Origin: Climacium dendroides
Taxonomy: Eukaryota > Streptophyta > Bryopsida > Hypnales > Climaciaceae
DNA length: 64,000 bases
Assembly: GCA_950106755.1 (NCBI GenBank)
Contig: OX467084.1
Coordinates: forward strand, 6,262,001 to 6,326,000
Reading direction: 5' to 3'
In this document: one piece after another, positions 61,706 to 64,000 of the stretch
How the letters are laid out: every line of letters begins with the position of its first letter
Position numbering within the stretch: the first letter of the stretch is position 1
Made by a program: the position numbers and the translations under genes
The notes under the pieces: model-generated
The model's database searches: none
What the model was told of the DNA's origin: nothing
Seen by the model: the letters and a program-made list of their open reading frames with translations, nothing else

Positions 61706-63677
61706 AGGTGGAAATCACTTAAAATTTGATGAAGTATTATATTTCTTCATTTCTTCATCATTTGAACCAAAAAAACAATTTCAATTATATTCATGCACTT
61801 TTTCATCCAATATTGATGGCTTCATCCACATTTTAGGTAGAAATGGATTTGGGGGACAATAAAAGATTACTTTTGCTTGGTGAAAAGTAGAAATTTATTT
61901 TGAAATGGTGAGATTTGCCCCCATAGTGCCTGATCTTCATTGACTTACTACTATAGAAAATTTCATCTTGGAAATATAGCCCTAATGAATAATTGAAACA
62001 AGTACCCTATATATATGATTATCTAGTAAAAAAATGCAAACATCATATTTTTGATTAATCCCCCCACTTTCAATTCTTGAAAATTGTAGACCATTGATCT
62101 ATGTACAGAAAAAAAATTGAAACCAATCCCCAAGCCGTTGATCTGAGATACGAATATGAATACAAATGTGGAAGACATATATGAATATGTAATACAAATA
62201 TGACAATATGACAATATCCCATATCAATCTAAAATACAAACATGAGTAGTGGTTAGGGTTAGGATTGGGGTCAAGGTTGAGTTTGGGTTTAAAGGAGTGG
62301 GGGTGGAAATTAAAAAATATATTTAAATTAGATTTAATTTGGGTTTAAATTGGGTTCACTTGTAACTTCTGCCTTACTATACCTATGCATTCAAAAGAAA
62401 GGGTTGTACACTTACACTGTATAACAATGTAAGTGTAGACTACCATTACAAATTTAGCATAACTTATGGTGGTTTTCTAATCTCAAATTATTGAAAACTC
62501 TAAGGAGCCAATGGAAATTGTCCATGTATTTCAAGAAAGAAAAAAAATCCTTCGGAGAGTCCTCTATGTCTCATCTGGACTTCAAGAAAACATGTGGTCT
62601 TTGCCAACGTACAATGGTCTATGTACAGATTGCACATTGGTTCTAAAAATGATCAAGCTCTAAAATGGTTCACCTCCTTAAATGTATACTATTTGTACAT
62701 GTTGCTTTTTCATAGCCTTCAGCAATGTACAAACTATGTACATTTTAAGAAGTGAGCCATTTTAGAGCCCCATGTCATTTCAACTTCAAAATTTGATAAC
62801 TTATTCCACAAAGCTTCAAAAAATATGAAACGACTTGAATTCGTTGGGGAGAAGCGGAGGTCAATTCCACTTGTCTTTCAAGAAAAGTTTACTAAAAAAT
62901 ATTTAAAGATTTTTTACCTCCCCAAAATTCAATTCTAGCCCTTAGATGGTTCATTTATTGACCTCCTACATTATTTGGACTCAATCATCTATGATTGCTT
63001 TAAAGTTGGGGGAGATCATCAATTGGAATTGATAGGGGTCAAGTCTATATAGGTGTGTTTTTTAATTTCCCTTTGTCCTATCTTAGGGCCACTTTAGACT
63101 ACAGTTGGTCAAGAAGTTTCGGCCAAGACATGGTTATTTGAAGCAACTGGTGGGATGTTGGAGAAGATGGAAAGACAATAAAATAGTGCCTTAAGAAGTC
63201 TTGACTAGTTGTAGTATAAATACTAATAGGAGAAGTCTTTTGGACAACTTTACAAATTGAAGTTCACCAGCCAACAATCCCCATGGACATATATTTTGTA
63301 TGTTTTAAGACTACAATGAACTTTGAGGAGCTATAATTTTTGCATCTAGTCCTCAAATTCAAGAAAACTTATTGGAAAAAAATGTGCCTACTTTTCAAGT
63401 TTGTGTGGTAATATTTTCACACTAGTCCATAATGTACTAAATTTGAAAGAATCATTTAAGTACACGAGGTTCAATTAAAATTCACCAATGCAATTGGAGT
63501 TCATCAAACAAATTTTGATGGTGTAATGAAGGAAATGCTTCATTGACATTTGTAGGAATGTAGGATAGAGACATCATTTTTATATTGAAATCCATTGTCC
63601 ATTATGAATCCTTAAAGAGTATGGGATAATTTGAAGATGAGAGATTGACCATTCATTGTCAAAATGAAGGAAATATA
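61706..63677. other. AT-rich DNA around the inverted MITE
   Basis: No gene is supported. A TATA-like AGTATAAATACTAATAGGAG occurs at 63212 and is followed by a leader-like sequence. With no reading frame behind it, it may be an old LTR or orphan promoter. Confidence 0.35.
62650..62974 (-). mobile_element. Core-family MITE in inverted orientation (copy 7)
   Basis: Minus-strand reading gives the core (GAAAGACAAGTGGAATTGAC, then TTTCATATTTTTTGAAGC, then ATTTTGAAGTTGAAATGACA) and the inner hairpin blocks (TAAAATGGTTCACCTCCT and the matching inverse near 62760). The plus-strand right end GACCTCCTACATTA corresponds to the family terminus; the left end has decayed. Confidence 0.7.
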
Positions 63678-63981
63678 TTTGAAGTACAATTTTGGACCTC
63701 ATTTAGGCATAGTAAAAAAATTTCAAAAAATTCTGAACTAAAAAAGTTGGGAAATCAAATTAAATTTCATTATTAAAAATCCATTTGAGATTTCAATCCT
63801 CCAATCAAAAGTTATGGATAAATTTCAAAGTGGATGTTTGAAAATGTCAAAAAAATGTCTCTTCCAACCCTTCTCTAAAATTTGTTCATAACTTTTGATT
63901 GGGCACTCAAAATTTCAAACGGATTTTTAGTAATGAAATTATTCTACTACGCCTAAATGAGGTTTGAAATTCTACTTCAAA
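63678..63981. repeat. Large imperfect fold-back near the window end
   Basis: The left arm starts TTTGAAGTACAATTTTGGAC; the right arm inverted starts TTTGAAGTAGAATTTCAAAC. Pairing continues through CCTCATTTAGGC, AATTTCATTA, AAAAATCC and CCAATCAAAAGTTATG. The left arm carries about 43 extra bases. The whole is about 304 bases with a short centre. Confidence 0.75.
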
Positions 63982-64000
63982 CACAATCCTTGCTTGTGAC

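Noticed and set aside
1..64000. CRISPR arrays, tRNA or rRNA genes, bacterial operons
   Set aside because: No regularly spaced repeats of CRISPR type, no cloverleaf with a GGTTCGAATCC-like arm, and no rRNA signature were found; the window is eukaryotic.

Overview
This is a 64 kb window of nuclear DNA from a land plant with a large, AT-rich, gene-poor genome. The evidence is an intron-split gene with canonical GT/AG introns, a single-exon F-box gene, Ty3/gypsy chromovirus relics, and many small inverted-repeat transposons in AT-rich DNA. Nothing fixes the lineage: a gymnosperm, fern, lycophyte or bryophyte would all fit.

Layout. (1) Positions 160-6060 and 30841-36600 are two direct copies of one ~5.8-kb unit. 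Each has a TATA box, a 572-codon acidic reading frame with a Lys/Arg-rich tail, and a downstream string of exon-like fragments ending in a conserved last exon. I do not recognise the protein. (2) Positions 7747-9294 (minus) hold a six-exon gene reconstructed by splicing. It encodes a 182-residue GNAT protein that lines up without gaps over about 150 residues with plant NAA10, the catalytic subunit of N-terminal acetyltransferase A, but is strongly diverged. (3) Positions 11000-30800 are mostly decayed non-coding DNA, with a CACTA-type fold-back element (14693-14864), an imperfect ~116-bp hairpin (17762-17877), a decayed reading frame (19916-20314), and a dying Ty3/gypsy chromovirus integrase-chromodomain region (27420-28700). 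(4) Positions 36600-48200 are AT-rich DNA with TTAA-flanked transposons, short coding relics and a degenerate ~180-bp repeat. (5) A higher-GC island at 48200-52200 carries an intact F-box gene (49427-50518, minus). (6) Positions 52200-64000 are again AT-rich, with a dense cluster of small elements and a large fold-back at the end.

Two transposon groups dominate. One has ends reading TA|AGGTA and looks like a Tc1/mariner-type (TA target) MITE group. The other has ends TTAA|CCCYTAAA...TTTARGGG|TTAA and fits TTAA-target (piggyBac-type) or TA-target insertion.

The two recognisable genes (acetyltransferase and F-box) are unrelated housekeeping or regulatory types and show no sign of acting together. 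The duplicated unit is the main unexplained item. No tRNA, rRNA or CRISPR was seen.
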